From contig NZ_VCHX02000065.1 of NCBI RefSeq assembly GCF_005768555.2, forward strand, positions 1-64,000: a stretch of 64,000 nt of DNA, in the 5' to 3' direction. Each line of letters opens with the position of its first letter. Position 1 is the first letter of the stretch. This document shows, one piece after another, positions 38,703-48,081 of this stretch. The notes under the pieces are model-generated. The model was given only the letters and a program-made list of their open reading frames with translations, had not been told where the DNA came from and searched no databases. This stretch comes from Streptomyces sporangiiformans (GTDB lineage Bacteria; Actinomycetota; Actinomycetes; Streptomycetales; Streptomycetaceae). The position numbers and the translations under genes were made by a program.

Positions 38703-39599
38703 CTACACGTCCCGCTTCTCCAGCAGGGCGTAAGCGGCGACGAACGCGACGGCCGTCACGCCCAGAATGATCCACAGCGGGTCCCAGCCGGACGGCCCGG
38801 ACCGGCTGAGCGAGTTGTCGTAGAAGACGCTGAGCTGGTTCGGGATCGAGTACTCGAAGAGGGCGTCGCGCAGGTCGCTCAGCGACTCCGAGAACATGAA
38901 CATCGCGATGACCAGCGGAGCGAGCACCGTTCCGATCATGATGGTGATGGCGCCCGCCGAGTGCCGGACGAGCGATCCGACGATGAGTGAGAGCAGTCCG
39001 AGCAGCGCGATGTAGAGCCCGATCCCGACGGTGCCCTTCAGCCAGTCGTCGCCGGTGGGCTCGTCCGCGCCCGTGCCGTCCAGCATGGCCACCTGGGCGA
39101 AACCGACGAACGCGGCTGACACCACCGTGATCACGAAAGCGACCACGAAGAACACGATCGCCTTCGCCGCCAGCACCCGTCCTCGGCTCGGGCACGCGGT
39201 CATCGTGGTCCGGATCATGCCCGTGCCGTACTCGGAGGCGGTGGTCAGCACGCCGAGCGTGATGATGCACATGCTGCCGAGGAGCAGCCCGAAGAAGCCA
39301 AGGGACAGCGGGTTCTCGCCGGACAGGTCCGGCGAGGAGGAGGAGACGGCCGCGCCGGCGGCGAGGCCGATGCCGACCACGAGCAGGACGAAGACGCCGA
39401 GCGTCCACATCGTGGAGCGCACCGACCTGATCTTCGTCCACTCCGAGGAGAGGGCGTGTCCCAGGTGCGTGCGGACGATCGGGATCGGCGAGGTGTACGA
39501 AGGGGCGGGCGCCGCCTGCCAGTTGGGCGCGGCCTGCTGCGGCGGCATAGAGGGCTGGGGTGCGGCCTGCTGCGGCATCGGGGGCTGGGGCGTGCTCAT
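38703..39599 (-). CDS. ABC-2 type transporter permease (second module)
   Basis: 298 aa. A Pro/Gln/Ala-rich cytosolic N terminus (about 40 residues) precedes the ABC-2 permease: ALSSEWTKIRSVRSTMWTLGVF with six membrane helices, GVLTTASEYGTGMIRTTMTACPSRGRVLAAK at the centre, ending in LLEKRDV. Paralogous to the permease at 40975. The start overlaps the stop of the ATPase gene by 4 bp (ATGA). Substrate unknown. Confidence 0.9.
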   Translation of the reverse strand: MSTPQPPMPQQAAPQPSMPPQQAAPNWQAAPAPSYTSPIPIVRTHLGHALSSEWTKIRSVRSTMWTLGVFVLLVVGIGLAAGAAVSSSSPDLSGENPLSLGFFGLLLGSMCIITLGVLTTASEYGTGMIRTTMTACPSRGRVLAAKAIVFFVVAFVITVVSAAFVGFAQVAMLDGTGADEPTGDDWLKGTVGIGLYIALLGLLSLIVGSLVRHSAGAITIMIGTVLAPLVIAMFMFSESLSDLRDALFEYSIPNQLSVFYDNSLSRSGPSGWDPLWIILGVTAVAFVAAYALLEKRDV

Positions 39600-40816
39600 C
39601 GGGCGTCCTCGGGCTTGGTCAGGTCGGAGGCGGCGGGCTGCGCGGCAGCGGCGGAGGGCTGCGCGGCCTGGGCGTACGGGTTCGGCCCGCCGGTGCTGCC
39701 GGGTGCGGCAGGCGCGGCGGGAGCGGCAGGAGCCCCGTACGGGCCGGCGGGCTGCCCCTGAGGCATCGCGAACGGCTGCCCGCCCTGCTGGGGCGGCGGC
39801 GGGGCGTACCAGCCCGGCTGCCCCTGCCCGGCCACCGGCATCTGCGGCGGCGGCATGGCGCCCGGCGGCATCTCCTGCTGGAGGCCCGAGCGCTGGTCGA
39901 TGGTCGAGCGGTAGTCGACGGCGCCCTGGGTCATCCGCATGTACGCCTCCTCCAGCGAGGCCTGGTGCGGTGACAGTTCCCACAGGCGTACGTCGGCGCC
40001 GTGCGCGAGGTCGCTGATGCGGGGCAGCGGCAGACCGGTGACGCGCAGCGCCCCGTCCTGCTCGGGCAGCACCTGGCCGCCCGCCTCGGTCAGCGCGGCG
40101 GACAGCTTCTCGCGCTGCTGCGGCTCGGTGTCGGGCGTCCGTACGCGCGCGAAGTCAGCGGAGTTGGCGGAGATGAAGTCCTTCACGCTCATGTCGGAGA
40201 GCAGTTGACCGCGCCCGATCACGATCAGGTGGTCGGCGGTCAGCGCCATCTCGCTCATCAGGTGCGAGGACACGAAGACCGTACGGCCCTCGGCGGCAAG
40301 GGACTTCATGAGGTTACGCACCCACAGGATGCCCTCGGGGTCGAGGCCGTTGACCGGCTCGTCGAAGAGCAGCACCTGCGGGTCGCCGAGCAGCGCGGCC
40401 GCGATGCCGAGGCGCTGGCCCATGCCGAGCGAGAAGCCCTTGGAGCGCCTCTTCGCCACGTCCTGCAGACCCACGACACCGAGCACCTCGTCCACGCGGC
40501 GGGCCGGGATGCCCGACAGCTGAGCGAGGCACAGCAGGTGGTTGCGGGCGTGCCGGCCGCCGTGCACGGCCTTGGCGTCGAGCAGCGCGCCGACCTGCCG
40601 GGGCGCGTTCGGCAGCTTCCGGTACGGGAAGCCGCCGATGGTCACCTGCCCCGAGGTGGGGTTGTCCAGGCCGAGAATCATCCGCATCGTCGTCGACTTG
40701 CCCGACCCGTTGGGCCCGAGGAAGCCGGTGACGGCACCCGGCCGCACCTGGAAAGAAAGGTTGTACACGGCCGTCTTCGCGCCGTAGCGCTTGGTCAGGC
40801 CGACTGCCTCGATCAT
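39596..40816 (-). CDS. ABC transporter ATP-binding protein with Pro/Gln-rich tail (second module)
   Basis: 406 aa. Complete ATPase: Walker A GPNGSGKSTTMRMIL, signature FSLGMGQRLGIAAALL, Walker B VLLFDEPVNGLDPEG, H-loop VSSHLMSEMAL. The signature C-motif is LGMGQ where LSGGQ is usual. The last 100 residues are Pro/Gln/Ala/Gly-rich and low complexity, a tail also found on the N terminus of its permease. ATG 40816 is used; a GTG at 40825 would add three residues. Confidence 0.9.
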   Translation of the reverse strand: MIEAVGLTKRYGAKTAVYNLSFQVRPGAVTGFLGPNGSGKSTTMRMILGLDNPTSGQVTIGGFPYRKLPNAPRQVGALLDAKAVHGGRHARNHLLCLAQLSGIPARRVDEVLGVVGLQDVAKRRSKGFSLGMGQRLGIAAALLGDPQVLLFDEPVNGLDPEGILWVRNLMKSLAAEGRTVFVSSHLMSEMALTADHLIVIGRGQLLSDMSVKDFISANSADFARVRTPDTEPQQREKLSAALTEAGGQVLPEQDGALRVTGLPLPRISDLAHGADVRLWELSPHQASLEEAYMRMTQGAVDYRSTIDQRSGLQQEMPPGAMPPPQMPVAGQGQPGWYAPPPPQQGGQPFAMPQGQPAGPYGAPAAPAAPAAPGSTGGPNPYAQAAQPSAAAAQPAASDLTKPEDAR

Positions 40817-40974
40817 TCTCCGCACCCATCGAAAGGTTCAGGACTTCGGGCACACGCCCCCGTAAGGGTTAGGAGGATAACCGGGAGCTGACGGTTCCCT
40901 ACAAGAGCGAGCAAAATCCCCCGGGTCGGACCGGCCCCATCTGCCCGTCCCGCCCCCCCCGGCCCTCTCGACCT

Positions 40975-41745
40975 CTACGCGTCCCGCTTCTTCAGCAGCG
41001 TGTACCCGCCCAGGAGCGCCACCGCCACCCACAGCACCATGATCCCCAGGCCGCCCCAGGGCCCGTACGGGGTGTCGTTGTCGGCCGGAGCGACCACCTG
41101 CATGATCTTGCTGCCGGCCTGGTCCGGGAGGAACTGTCCGACCTTCTTGGTCGCCGAGACATTGCCCAGGATGGCGGAGATCAGGAAGAAGAACGGCATC
41201 AGGATGCCGAGCGAGAGCATCGGGCTGCGCAGCATCGCCGCGACCCCCATCGAGAAGACCGCGATGAGCGTCATGTAGAGGCCGCCACCGAGGACCGCGC
41301 GCAGTACCCCCGCGTCGCCGAGCGAGGCGCTGTGCTCGCCGAGCATGGCCTGACCGAGGAAGAAGGCGACGAAGCTGGTGGCGAGGCTGACGACGAAGGC
41401 GAGCGCGGTCGCCACCGCGAGCTTGCTGAACAGGAAGGTGCCGCGTTGCGGGACGGCCGCGAGCGAGGTGCGGATCATGCCGGTGCTGTACTCGTTCGAG
41501 ACGACGAGCACGCCGAACACGATCATCGCCAGCTGGCCCAGACTCATGCCCGCGAAACTGATGAACGTGGGGTCGAAGGACAGCCTTTCGCGCGGGCTCA
41601 TGGTGGCCCACTCGTCCGCGGACAGGAGCGAGATGAGCATGCCGAGCGCGACGGTGACCACCGCGGCGAGACTCAGTGTCCACACGGTGGACGCCACGGA
41701 CCGGATCTTGGTCCACTCGGACTGGACGACCTGGGTCGCGGCCAT
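40975..41745 (-). CDS. ABC-2 type transporter permease (first module)
   Basis: 256 aa, six hydrophobic helices. N terminus QSEWTKIRSVASTVWTLSLA and ending LLKKRDA match the module at 38703, as does VSNEYSTGMIRTSLAAVPQRGTFLFSK. It lacks the Pro/Gln-rich leader of its paralogue. It starts 3 bp after the stop of its ATPase gene. Confidence 0.9.
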   Translation of the reverse strand: MAATQVVQSEWTKIRSVASTVWTLSLAAVVTVALGMLISLLSADEWATMSPRERLSFDPTFISFAGMSLGQLAMIVFGVLVVSNEYSTGMIRTSLAAVPQRGTFLFSKLAVATALAFVVSLATSFVAFFLGQAMLGEHSASLGDAGVLRAVLGGGLYMTLIAVFSMGVAAMLRSPMLSLGILMPFFFLISAILGNVSATKKVGQFLPDQAGSKIMQVVAPADNDTPYGPWGGLGIMVLWVAVALLGGYTLLKKRDA

Positions 41746-41748
41746 GGT

Positions 41749-42747
41749 TCAGCCCTTCTTCCAGTCGCTGCCCCAGCCCTGCCTCGACGCGGGCGTGACG
41801 GCGTCGGGCGTGACGGCGTCGGGCCGGCCGGCGCCGGGCGGGCCGGAGTGCGCGTGGTACTCCACCGACTCGGCCGTCAGCCGCATGAACGCCTCCTCCA
41901 GGGACGCCTGTTGAGGGCTCAGCTCATGCAGCGCGACCTGGTGCTGCGCGGCCAGCTCGCCGATGTGCTCCGGTTTGCCGCCGTCCACTTCGAGCGCGCC
42001 GTCGACGGCGCGGACAGCGATGATCCCCGCCCCGGACAGCGCGTCGAGCAGCTGCTCCGGCTGCGGGGAGCGGATGCGCACGTACGAGCGTGAGTTCTGC
42101 CGGATGAAGTCGGCCATGGACGTGTCGGCGAGCAGTCGGCCCTGGCCGATCACGACGAGGTGGTCGGCGGTCAGCGCCATCTCGCTCATGAGGTGGGAGG
42201 AGACGAAGACCGTACGGCCCTGGGCCGCCAGGGATTTCATCAGCGTCCGGATCCAGTGGATGCCTTCGGGGTCGAGGCCGTTGACGGGCTCGTCGAACAT
42301 CAGGATCCGTGGGTCGCCGAGCAGCGCGCCCGCGATGCCGAGGCGCTGGCCCATGCCGAGCGAGAAGCCCTTCGCCTTCTTGCGGGCCACCGCCGTCAGG
42401 CCCACCGTGTCGAGGACCTCGTGCACCCGGCTCTTCGGGATGCCGTTGCTCTGCGCGAGGCACAGCAGGTGGTTGAAGGCGCTGCGGCCGCCGTGCATGC
42501 CTTTGGCGTCGAGCAGGGCCCCGATGTACTTCAGCGGGTCCCTGAGGCCGTCGTAGTGCTGCCCGTCGATCCGCACGTCCCCCGCGGTCGGCCGGTCGAG
42601 CCCGAGCATCATCCGCATCGTCGTGGACTTCCCCGCGCCGTTCGGCCCCAGAAACCCGGTGACCATGCCGGGCCGCACGGTGAAGGTCAGACGGTTCACC
42701 GCCAGCTTCTCGCCGTACCGCTTGGTCAGCCCTTCGAGCTCGATCAT
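41749..42747 (-). CDS. ABC transporter ATP-binding protein (first module)
   Basis: 332 aa. Walker A GPNGAGKSTTMRMML, LGMGQ signature (KGFSLGMGQRLGIAGALLGD), Walker B ILMFDEPVNGLDPEG, H-loop SSHLMSEMALTAD. Strongly similar along its length to the ATPase encoded at 39596, so the two ATPase-permease pairs arose by tandem duplication. The C-terminal tail is a short Gly/Pro/Ala segment with TPDAV repeats. Separated from filP by a terminator. Confidence 0.92.
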   Translation of the reverse strand: MIELEGLTKRYGEKLAVNRLTFTVRPGMVTGFLGPNGAGKSTTMRMMLGLDRPTAGDVRIDGQHYDGLRDPLKYIGALLDAKGMHGGRSAFNHLLCLAQSNGIPKSRVHEVLDTVGLTAVARKKAKGFSLGMGQRLGIAGALLGDPRILMFDEPVNGLDPEGIHWIRTLMKSLAAQGRTVFVSSHLMSEMALTADHLVVIGQGRLLADTSMADFIRQNSRSYVRIRSPQPEQLLDALSGAGIIAVRAVDGALEVDGGKPEHIGELAAQHQVALHELSPQQASLEEAFMRLTAESVEYHAHSGPPGAGRPDAVTPDAVTPASRQGWGSDWKKG

Positions 42748-42769
42748 GCGCCCACGCTAAAACGGGACA

Positions 42770-42801
42770 AAGCCCCCTGCCACCGGAGTGGCAGGGGGCT
42801 T
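42770..42801 (-). terminator. filP terminator
   Basis: A perfect 14-bp stem (AAGCCCCCTGCCAC and its complement) with tetraloop CGGA on the plus strand. Read leftward, it lies about 100 bp after the filP stop, and the stem is followed by TTTGTCCCGTTTTA. Confidence 0.85.
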
Positions 42802-42898
42802 CGAGCGCCCCAAAGGGGATCGGGGCTGTGACAGGTGCGGCCCCGCCGCGTGGGCGCGACCAGCTACAGCCGACCCGCAGGTCCCCTATGAACCGCGC

Positions 42899-43834
42899 TT
42901 ACCGGGACTGCTGCGCCGGAACGCCACGAGAGACCGGCTCGTCCTGCTCCGGAGTGCCCGCGGCAGCGACAGCCGCACCGGTCAGCGTCGCGAGCATCTC
43001 GCGGACGTTCGTCAGCTGAGCGTTGATCGAGTCGCGGCGGTTGGTGAGAGCCGCCAGCTCGCGCTCGGATTCCGAACGGATCCGGTCCGCCTTGGCGTTC
43101 GCGTCGGCCACGATGTCCTCGGCCTGGCGCTGGGCCGTCTCGACGGTCTGACGGGCACGGCGCTCGGCGTCCGTACGCAGCTTCTCCGCCTCCAGGCGCA
43201 GCTGCTCCGCGCGGTGCTCGATCTCCGCGAGACGCTTCTCGGCCTTGGCCTGACGCGACGCCAGGTCGCGCTCGGACTGCTCGCGGCGCTTGGCGAGGTT
43301 CGTCTCGAAGTCGGCGGCGGCCTGCGCGGCCTTGGCCCGGGTCTCCTCGAAGAGGGCGTCCGCCTCCTCGCGCTTGGACTGCGCGTCCTTCTGCGCGTCG
43401 GAACGCAGCTGCCCAGCTTCGGTCTTGGCCTTCTCGACGATCCGGACGCCCTCGTCCTCTGCCTTGGCCTTGCGGTCGGCAGCGAACGATTCCGCGTCGT
43501 TACGCACCTGCTGGGCAGCGGACTCGGCGAGCTCGCGGTGCTGCTCGGCCGCGCGACGGGCCTCCTCGCGCAGATCCTTCGCCTCCTCCTCGGCGAGACG
43601 GAGGATCTTCTCGACGCGCGCGCCGAGACCCGCGTACGACGGCTCCGCGTCGTTCACCTGGGCCTGGGCGTTCTGCGTCTCGAGGTGGAGCTCCTCGATG
43701 CGCTTTTCCAGAGCAGTGATACGGGCCAGAGCGCTGTCACGGTCGGAGACGAGCTTCGAAATGCGTTCGTCCACCTGAGCGCGGTCGTATCCACGCCGCA
43801 CAAGCTCGAAGCCGTAGGGGGAAGTGTCGCTCAT
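42899..43834 (-). CDS. filP: FilP, coiled-coil intermediate-filament-like cytoskeletal protein
   Basis: 311 aa, almost wholly coiled coil. The N terminus YGFELVRRGYDRAQVDERISKLVSDRD has the DivIVA-type RGYD-x2-QVD motif. The rod is rich in Ala/Glu/Arg/Lys heptads and hendecads (for example RREQSERDLASRQAKAEKRL). The end is RRDSINAQLTNVREMLATL, which is matched in Scy. In S. coelicolor FilP (SCO5396, from memory) forms filaments behind the growing hyphal tip that stiffen it and interact with DivIVA. Start ATG 43834 with AGGAA upstream. Confidence 0.9.
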   Translation of the reverse strand: MSDTSPYGFELVRRGYDRAQVDERISKLVSDRDSALARITALEKRIEELHLETQNAQAQVNDAEPSYAGLGARVEKILRLAEEEAKDLREEARRAAEQHRELAESAAQQVRNDAESFAADRKAKAEDEGVRIVEKAKTEAGQLRSDAQKDAQSKREEADALFEETRAKAAQAAADFETNLAKRREQSERDLASRQAKAEKRLAEIEHRAEQLRLEAEKLRTDAERRARQTVETAQRQAEDIVADANAKADRIRSESERELAALTNRRDSINAQLTNVREMLATLTGAAVAAAGTPEQDEPVSRGVPAQQSR

Positions 43835-44020
43835 GGGGTTCCTGTCGAATGAGACCGGTGAGTGAGGTGATAGGTGGAATCCTAGGGGCCAAGGCGGCGT
43901 GTCATCGAGCAGAAGCCCGATTGATATGGAGAATGACACCCTTTTTGGTGGCTAACATCCGGAGAGCTTGCCAGAGACGGCGCCGAAGCTCCCCAACAAG
44001 CACAAAATCTGTGCTTCACG

Positions 44021-47000
44021 CTAGCCGTCGGACGACTTGCCCCCCGAACGAGTCGCACCGGCCGCAGCAGCCGCCTTGACGCCCCCGTCCTTGCCGCTCG
44101 ACGGGGTCTCAAAAGATTCCAACGCCTCAAGGACGTCCTGGACACGGGAGATCTCGGCATTGATGTCCTCGCGTCGGCGGACCAGCACCTCGAGCTCACG
44201 CTTGCCCTCCTCCACCATCCGCTTCGCCTCACGCTCGGCGTCGGTGCGGATCTGCTCGGCCTCGGCGATGAGCGCGGACTTCTTCTGCTCGGCCTCCTTG
44301 AGAAGCCCCTCGGCCTTCCGCACGGCGGCGATACGCACCTTGCCCGCCTCGGAGTTGGCCTCCGAGACCATGTCCTTGGCCTTCGCCTCCGCCTCCTGCA
44401 GCTGCTCCTCCGCGGCCTTCACCAGGGCGTCGCACCGCTCGCCGGCCGACTTCATCGCCTCGGCGGACTCGCGGCGGGCCCGCTCGTGCAGCTCCTCGAT
44501 CTCGCCGGTGATCCGGTCGCGCAGCTCCTCCGCGCGTTCCCTGATCGCCGTGGCGTCCCGGCGCGCGCCGACCAGCAGCTCGTCCGCGTCCGTACGGGCC
44601 CGCTCCACCCTCGAATTGCCCTCGACGGTGGCCTCGGAGACCAGGCGCTCCGCTTCGTTGCGGGCCGCGCCCACCATCGTGTCGGCCTGCGACTCGGCGT
44701 CCGCGGTCGTCTTGAGGGCGGTCTGCCGGGCCTCCGAAGTCAGCTTCTCGGCCTCGGAGGTCGCCTCCGTCATGAGCTTGTCGACCTGCTCGGCCGCCTC
44801 CGAACGCCGCTTGTTGGCGTCCTTGCGGGCCTCGTCCAGCGTGCGGTCGGCCTCATCGCGCGCGGCCGACATGACCCGCTCGGCCTCCGCCTCGGTCTCG
44901 GCGCGGAGCCGCTCCGCGTCGCTGCGGACCCGCTCGGCGTGCTGCCGCGCGGAGCCGACGGTCTCGGCGGCCTCGGCACGCAGCCGCTCGGCGTCGCTCG
45001 TCGCGTCCGAGATCAGCTTCTCGGCCTTCGCCACGGACTCGGTGCGGACCCGGTCCGCCTCCGTGTTCGTCTCGGTGGTGAGCCGCTCCGCCTCGGCGGT
45101 CGCCTCGGTGATGAGGGTGTCCGCCTGCGTCGCCGCGTCCGAACGGGCGCGGTGGGCGTCCTCGCGGGCCTCCGACCGGATCCGGTCGGACTCGTTGATC
45201 GCCTCCGAGACCGTGCGCTCGGCGAGGGCCTTGGCGGCTTCCGCCTCCTCCTGCGCCTCGCGCCGCAGACGGTTGCCGTCCTCGGCGGCCCGCTCGCGCT
45301 CGGCGTACGCGTCGGAGCGGACCCGGTCCGCCTCCTCCTGCGCCTCCGTGCGCGTACGCTCCGCGGCGTGCTCGGCGGCCGAGCGCAGCCCGGCGATCTC
45401 CTCCTGCGCCATCTCGTGCAGCCCGGCCACGGAGTCCCGTACCTGCTGCGCGGTCTGCTCGGCGGTCGAGACCATCTCGGTGGCGCGGCGGTCGGCCTCC
45501 TCCACCAGCCGGCGGGCCTCGGCCTGAGCCTCCTCCACGCGGTTGCGCGCCGAGGCCAGCAGCTCCTCGCTCTGCTCGCGCGCCCGCTCCCGCTCCTGGT
45601 GGGCCTCTTCGCGCGCGGAGCCGAGGAGATCGTCGGCCTCGCGGCGGCGCCGGGCGGCCTCCTCCTGGGCGGCGGCCAGCGTCTCGGCGCCCTCGGCCGC
45701 CAGCCGCTCCGCGGCGGTCTGCGCCTCCGCCCGGACACGGTCGGCGGAGTCCTGGGCCTCCGACTTCATTCGCTCGGCCTCGGCCGAAGCCTCCGAACGC
45801 AGCCGTACGGCGATGGCCTCGCCCTCGGCGCGCGACGCGGAGGCGTCGGAAGCGGCCTCCGTGCGCAGCCGCTCGGCCTCCGCCTCGGCCTGCGCCTGGA
45901 GCGTACGGATCCGCTCGGCGGCCTCGGAGCGCAGCCGGTCCGACTCCTCGACGGCCTCGCGGCGGATCCGCTCGGCCTCCGCGCGGGCGTCCGTCAGGGC
46001 CTGCTCGGCGGCGGCGAAGCGGTCCTCGGCCTCCGAATGCAGCCGGGTCAGCTCCTCGGCGGCCTCGGCCTGCCGGGCGGTGATCGCGCGCTCGGAGTCC
46101 TTACGCATCTCCTGCGCGGCCTGCTCGGCCTCCGCCTTGAGCGCCTCGGCCTGCTCCAGGGCTTCCGCCCGGTTCCGCTCGGCCTCGTCGCGCGTGCGCT
46201 TCAGCGTCTCCTCAGCCTGGCGGCGCAGCGTCGTGGCGCGCTCGATGGCCTCCGTGCGCACCCGCTCGCTGTCGGTCGTGGCGGTGGAGCGCAGCTCGTC
46301 CGCGTCGGCCTTCGCCTTGGCGAGCAGCTCCTCGGCGGTCTTGGCCGCCTCCTCGATCTGCTGGACGGCCTCGCGCCGCGCCTCGGAGCGGATCCGCTCG
46401 CCCTCTGCGACCGCGTCGGCACGCAGCTGCTCGGCGTCGCCACGCAGCCTGCGCGCCTCCTCCTGCAGCTCGACCGTCTTGGCGCGGTACTCCTTGGTGT
46501 CGTCCTTCGCCGCGCCCTTGAGCTCCTCGGCGATGTCGTGCGCCTCGGCACGCAGCCGGTCCGCCTCGGCCTCGGCCTCGGACCGGATCCGCTCGGCCTC
46601 CTCGGCCGCCGCCCTGGTGGTCTGCTTGGCGTCCTCCGACGCCTTGTTGAGGACCTCCTCGGCCGTACGCGCGGCCTTGGAGAGCTGGGAGGCGGTCTCC
46701 TCGGCCGTCGCGCTGCGGGCGCTTTCACCGGCCTCCGCGAGGATCCGCTCGGCCTCCAGGCGGGCGTCCGCGACGACCTGCTCGGCGTCCGCCTTGGTGG
46801 TCTCGGCCTCCTTCGTGGCCTCGCCGACCAGCCGGGCGACCTGCTCCTTGGCCGTACGCGTGCGCTGCTCGTTGGTGGACTCGGCGCTCGCCAGGGCCTT
46901 GGCCGCGGCCTCCTTCGCCTCGGCGACGAGCTTGTCCGCCTCGGCCCGCGCCTCGCGCAGCGCCGTCTCGGCCTCGGTCATGCGCTGCTCGGCGGCCCGG

Positions 47001-47782
47001 CTCAGCTCGGTGGCCTGGCGGCGGGCGCTGTCGGACTCGGTCGCCGTGGAGCTGCGCAGCTGCTCGGCGTGGTCGGTGGCCTCCTGTGCCTGCGTGGACG
47101 CGGCGTTCAGCAGGCGCTCTGCGTCCGTACGGGCCCGGCGCAGCAGCGCTTCGGCCTCCGTGCGGGCGGCCTCGGCCTCGCTCTGGAGGCGCTGCCGGGC
47201 CTCGGCGGCGACCCGCTCGGCCTCCGCGCGGGCGGTGGACAGCGCCTGCTCGGCCTCGGCACGGGACTCGTCCAGGAGGCGGCGGGCCTGCTGCTCGCTG
47301 CGGGCGCGCAGCTGCTCGGCCCAGGCCACGTTCTCGTTGACGTGCGTCTCGACGGTCTGCCGGCGCTCGGCCAGCTCCTGGTCGAGCTTCTGGCGGCGGG
47401 AGACGGCCTCGGCGTGCAGCTCCGCCTGGAGACGGGCGGCCTGCTCGGCGTGTTCCTGGAGGATGCGCTGGGTCTGCGCGCGGGCCTGGCTCAGCTCCCG
47501 CTCCGCGTCCTGGCGCAGCTGGTCCGCCTGGATCTGCGCGTTACGGAGCATCTGCTCGGCCTGGTAGCCGATGTCGCCGCCGTCGTAGGCAGGACGGGAC
47601 GCGAGGTTGCGCCGCGCCTCGTGCAGCTTGGCGCGCAGCACCTCGACCTGATAGCCGAGGTCCTCGGCGTGCTGGACGGCCTTCTCCCGCTCGGTCTTCA
47701 GCCGTTCCATCTCGGCCTCGAACCGAGAGAGGTGGTCGACGTCAGCCGCCGGCTCTCGCTCCTGGCGTTCGTAGCCCCGCAC
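44021..47782 (-). CDS. scy: Scy, giant coiled-coil polarity scaffold
   Basis: 1253 aa of nearly uninterrupted coiled coil, dominated by 11-residue (hendecad) units such as AEAERIRSEAR and RAEAEQALSTA. The N terminus RGYERQEREPAADVDHLSRFEAEMERLK precedes a short heptad segment. The C-terminal end (RREDINAEISRVQDVLEALESF) mirrors that of FilP. In Streptomyces Scy forms the tip-organising centre with DivIVA and FilP and sets branching and septation. From memory the S. coelicolor protein is about 70 residues longer, so repeat number differs. GTG 47782 is preferred; a TTG at 47812 would add 10 residues. It lies 186 bp upstream of filP, same strand. Confidence 0.93.
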   Translation of the reverse strand: MRGYERQEREPAADVDHLSRFEAEMERLKTEREKAVQHAEDLGYQVEVLRAKLHEARRNLASRPAYDGGDIGYQAEQMLRNAQIQADQLRQDAERELSQARAQTQRILQEHAEQAARLQAELHAEAVSRRQKLDQELAERRQTVETHVNENVAWAEQLRARSEQQARRLLDESRAEAEQALSTARAEAERVAAEARQRLQSEAEAARTEAEALLRRARTDAERLLNAASTQAQEATDHAEQLRSSTATESDSARRQATELSRAAEQRMTEAETALREARAEADKLVAEAKEAAAKALASAESTNEQRTRTAKEQVARLVGEATKEAETTKADAEQVVADARLEAERILAEAGESARSATAEETASQLSKAARTAEEVLNKASEDAKQTTRAAAEEAERIRSEAEAEADRLRAEAHDIAEELKGAAKDDTKEYRAKTVELQEEARRLRGDAEQLRADAVAEGERIRSEARREAVQQIEEAAKTAEELLAKAKADADELRSTATTDSERVRTEAIERATTLRRQAEETLKRTRDEAERNRAEALEQAEALKAEAEQAAQEMRKDSERAITARQAEAAEELTRLHSEAEDRFAAAEQALTDARAEAERIRREAVEESDRLRSEAAERIRTLQAQAEAEAERLRTEAASDASASRAEGEAIAVRLRSEASAEAERMKSEAQDSADRVRAEAQTAAERLAAEGAETLAAAQEEAARRRREADDLLGSAREEAHQERERAREQSEELLASARNRVEEAQAEARRLVEEADRRATEMVSTAEQTAQQVRDSVAGLHEMAQEEIAGLRSAAEHAAERTRTEAQEEADRVRSDAYAERERAAEDGNRLRREAQEEAEAAKALAERTVSEAINESDRIRSEAREDAHRARSDAATQADTLITEATAEAERLTTETNTEADRVRTESVAKAEKLISDATSDAERLRAEAAETVGSARQHAERVRSDAERLRAETEAEAERVMSAARDEADRTLDEARKDANKRRSEAAEQVDKLMTEATSEAEKLTSEARQTALKTTADAESQADTMVGAARNEAERLVSEATVEGNSRVERARTDADELLVGARRDATAIRERAEELRDRITGEIEELHERARRESAEAMKSAGERCDALVKAAEEQLQEAEAKAKDMVSEANSEAGKVRIAAVRKAEGLLKEAEQKKSALIAEAEQIRTDAEREAKRMVEEGKRELEVLVRRREDINAEISRVQDVLEALESFETPSSGKDGGVKAAAAAGATRSGGKSSDG

Positions 47783-48081
47783 TGCGCGGTCCCATCCGTC
47801 CCCTGGTCGCAAGTCTCTCCAAACGAGCTCCGTCCATCCGCCGAACGGGGCCCCCGGGGAATGGTGTCAGATCAACGGCGGAGCATGGGCTGCTGCCCCG
47901 ACGCTCGTCCCCCGAAACCCGGACCCCGGCCCGCGGTCGCCCTCACGGAGCGACGACCGCACCCAACCCTACCGGGCCGCATCCACCCGGGGGCCTGGCC
48001 AACCGGCTTTTCCGGCTGGGGGGAGTCCGGGGCCGCGGTACTGCGCCGACGAAACGGTCCCCGGAACATGCAGTACGGAGA

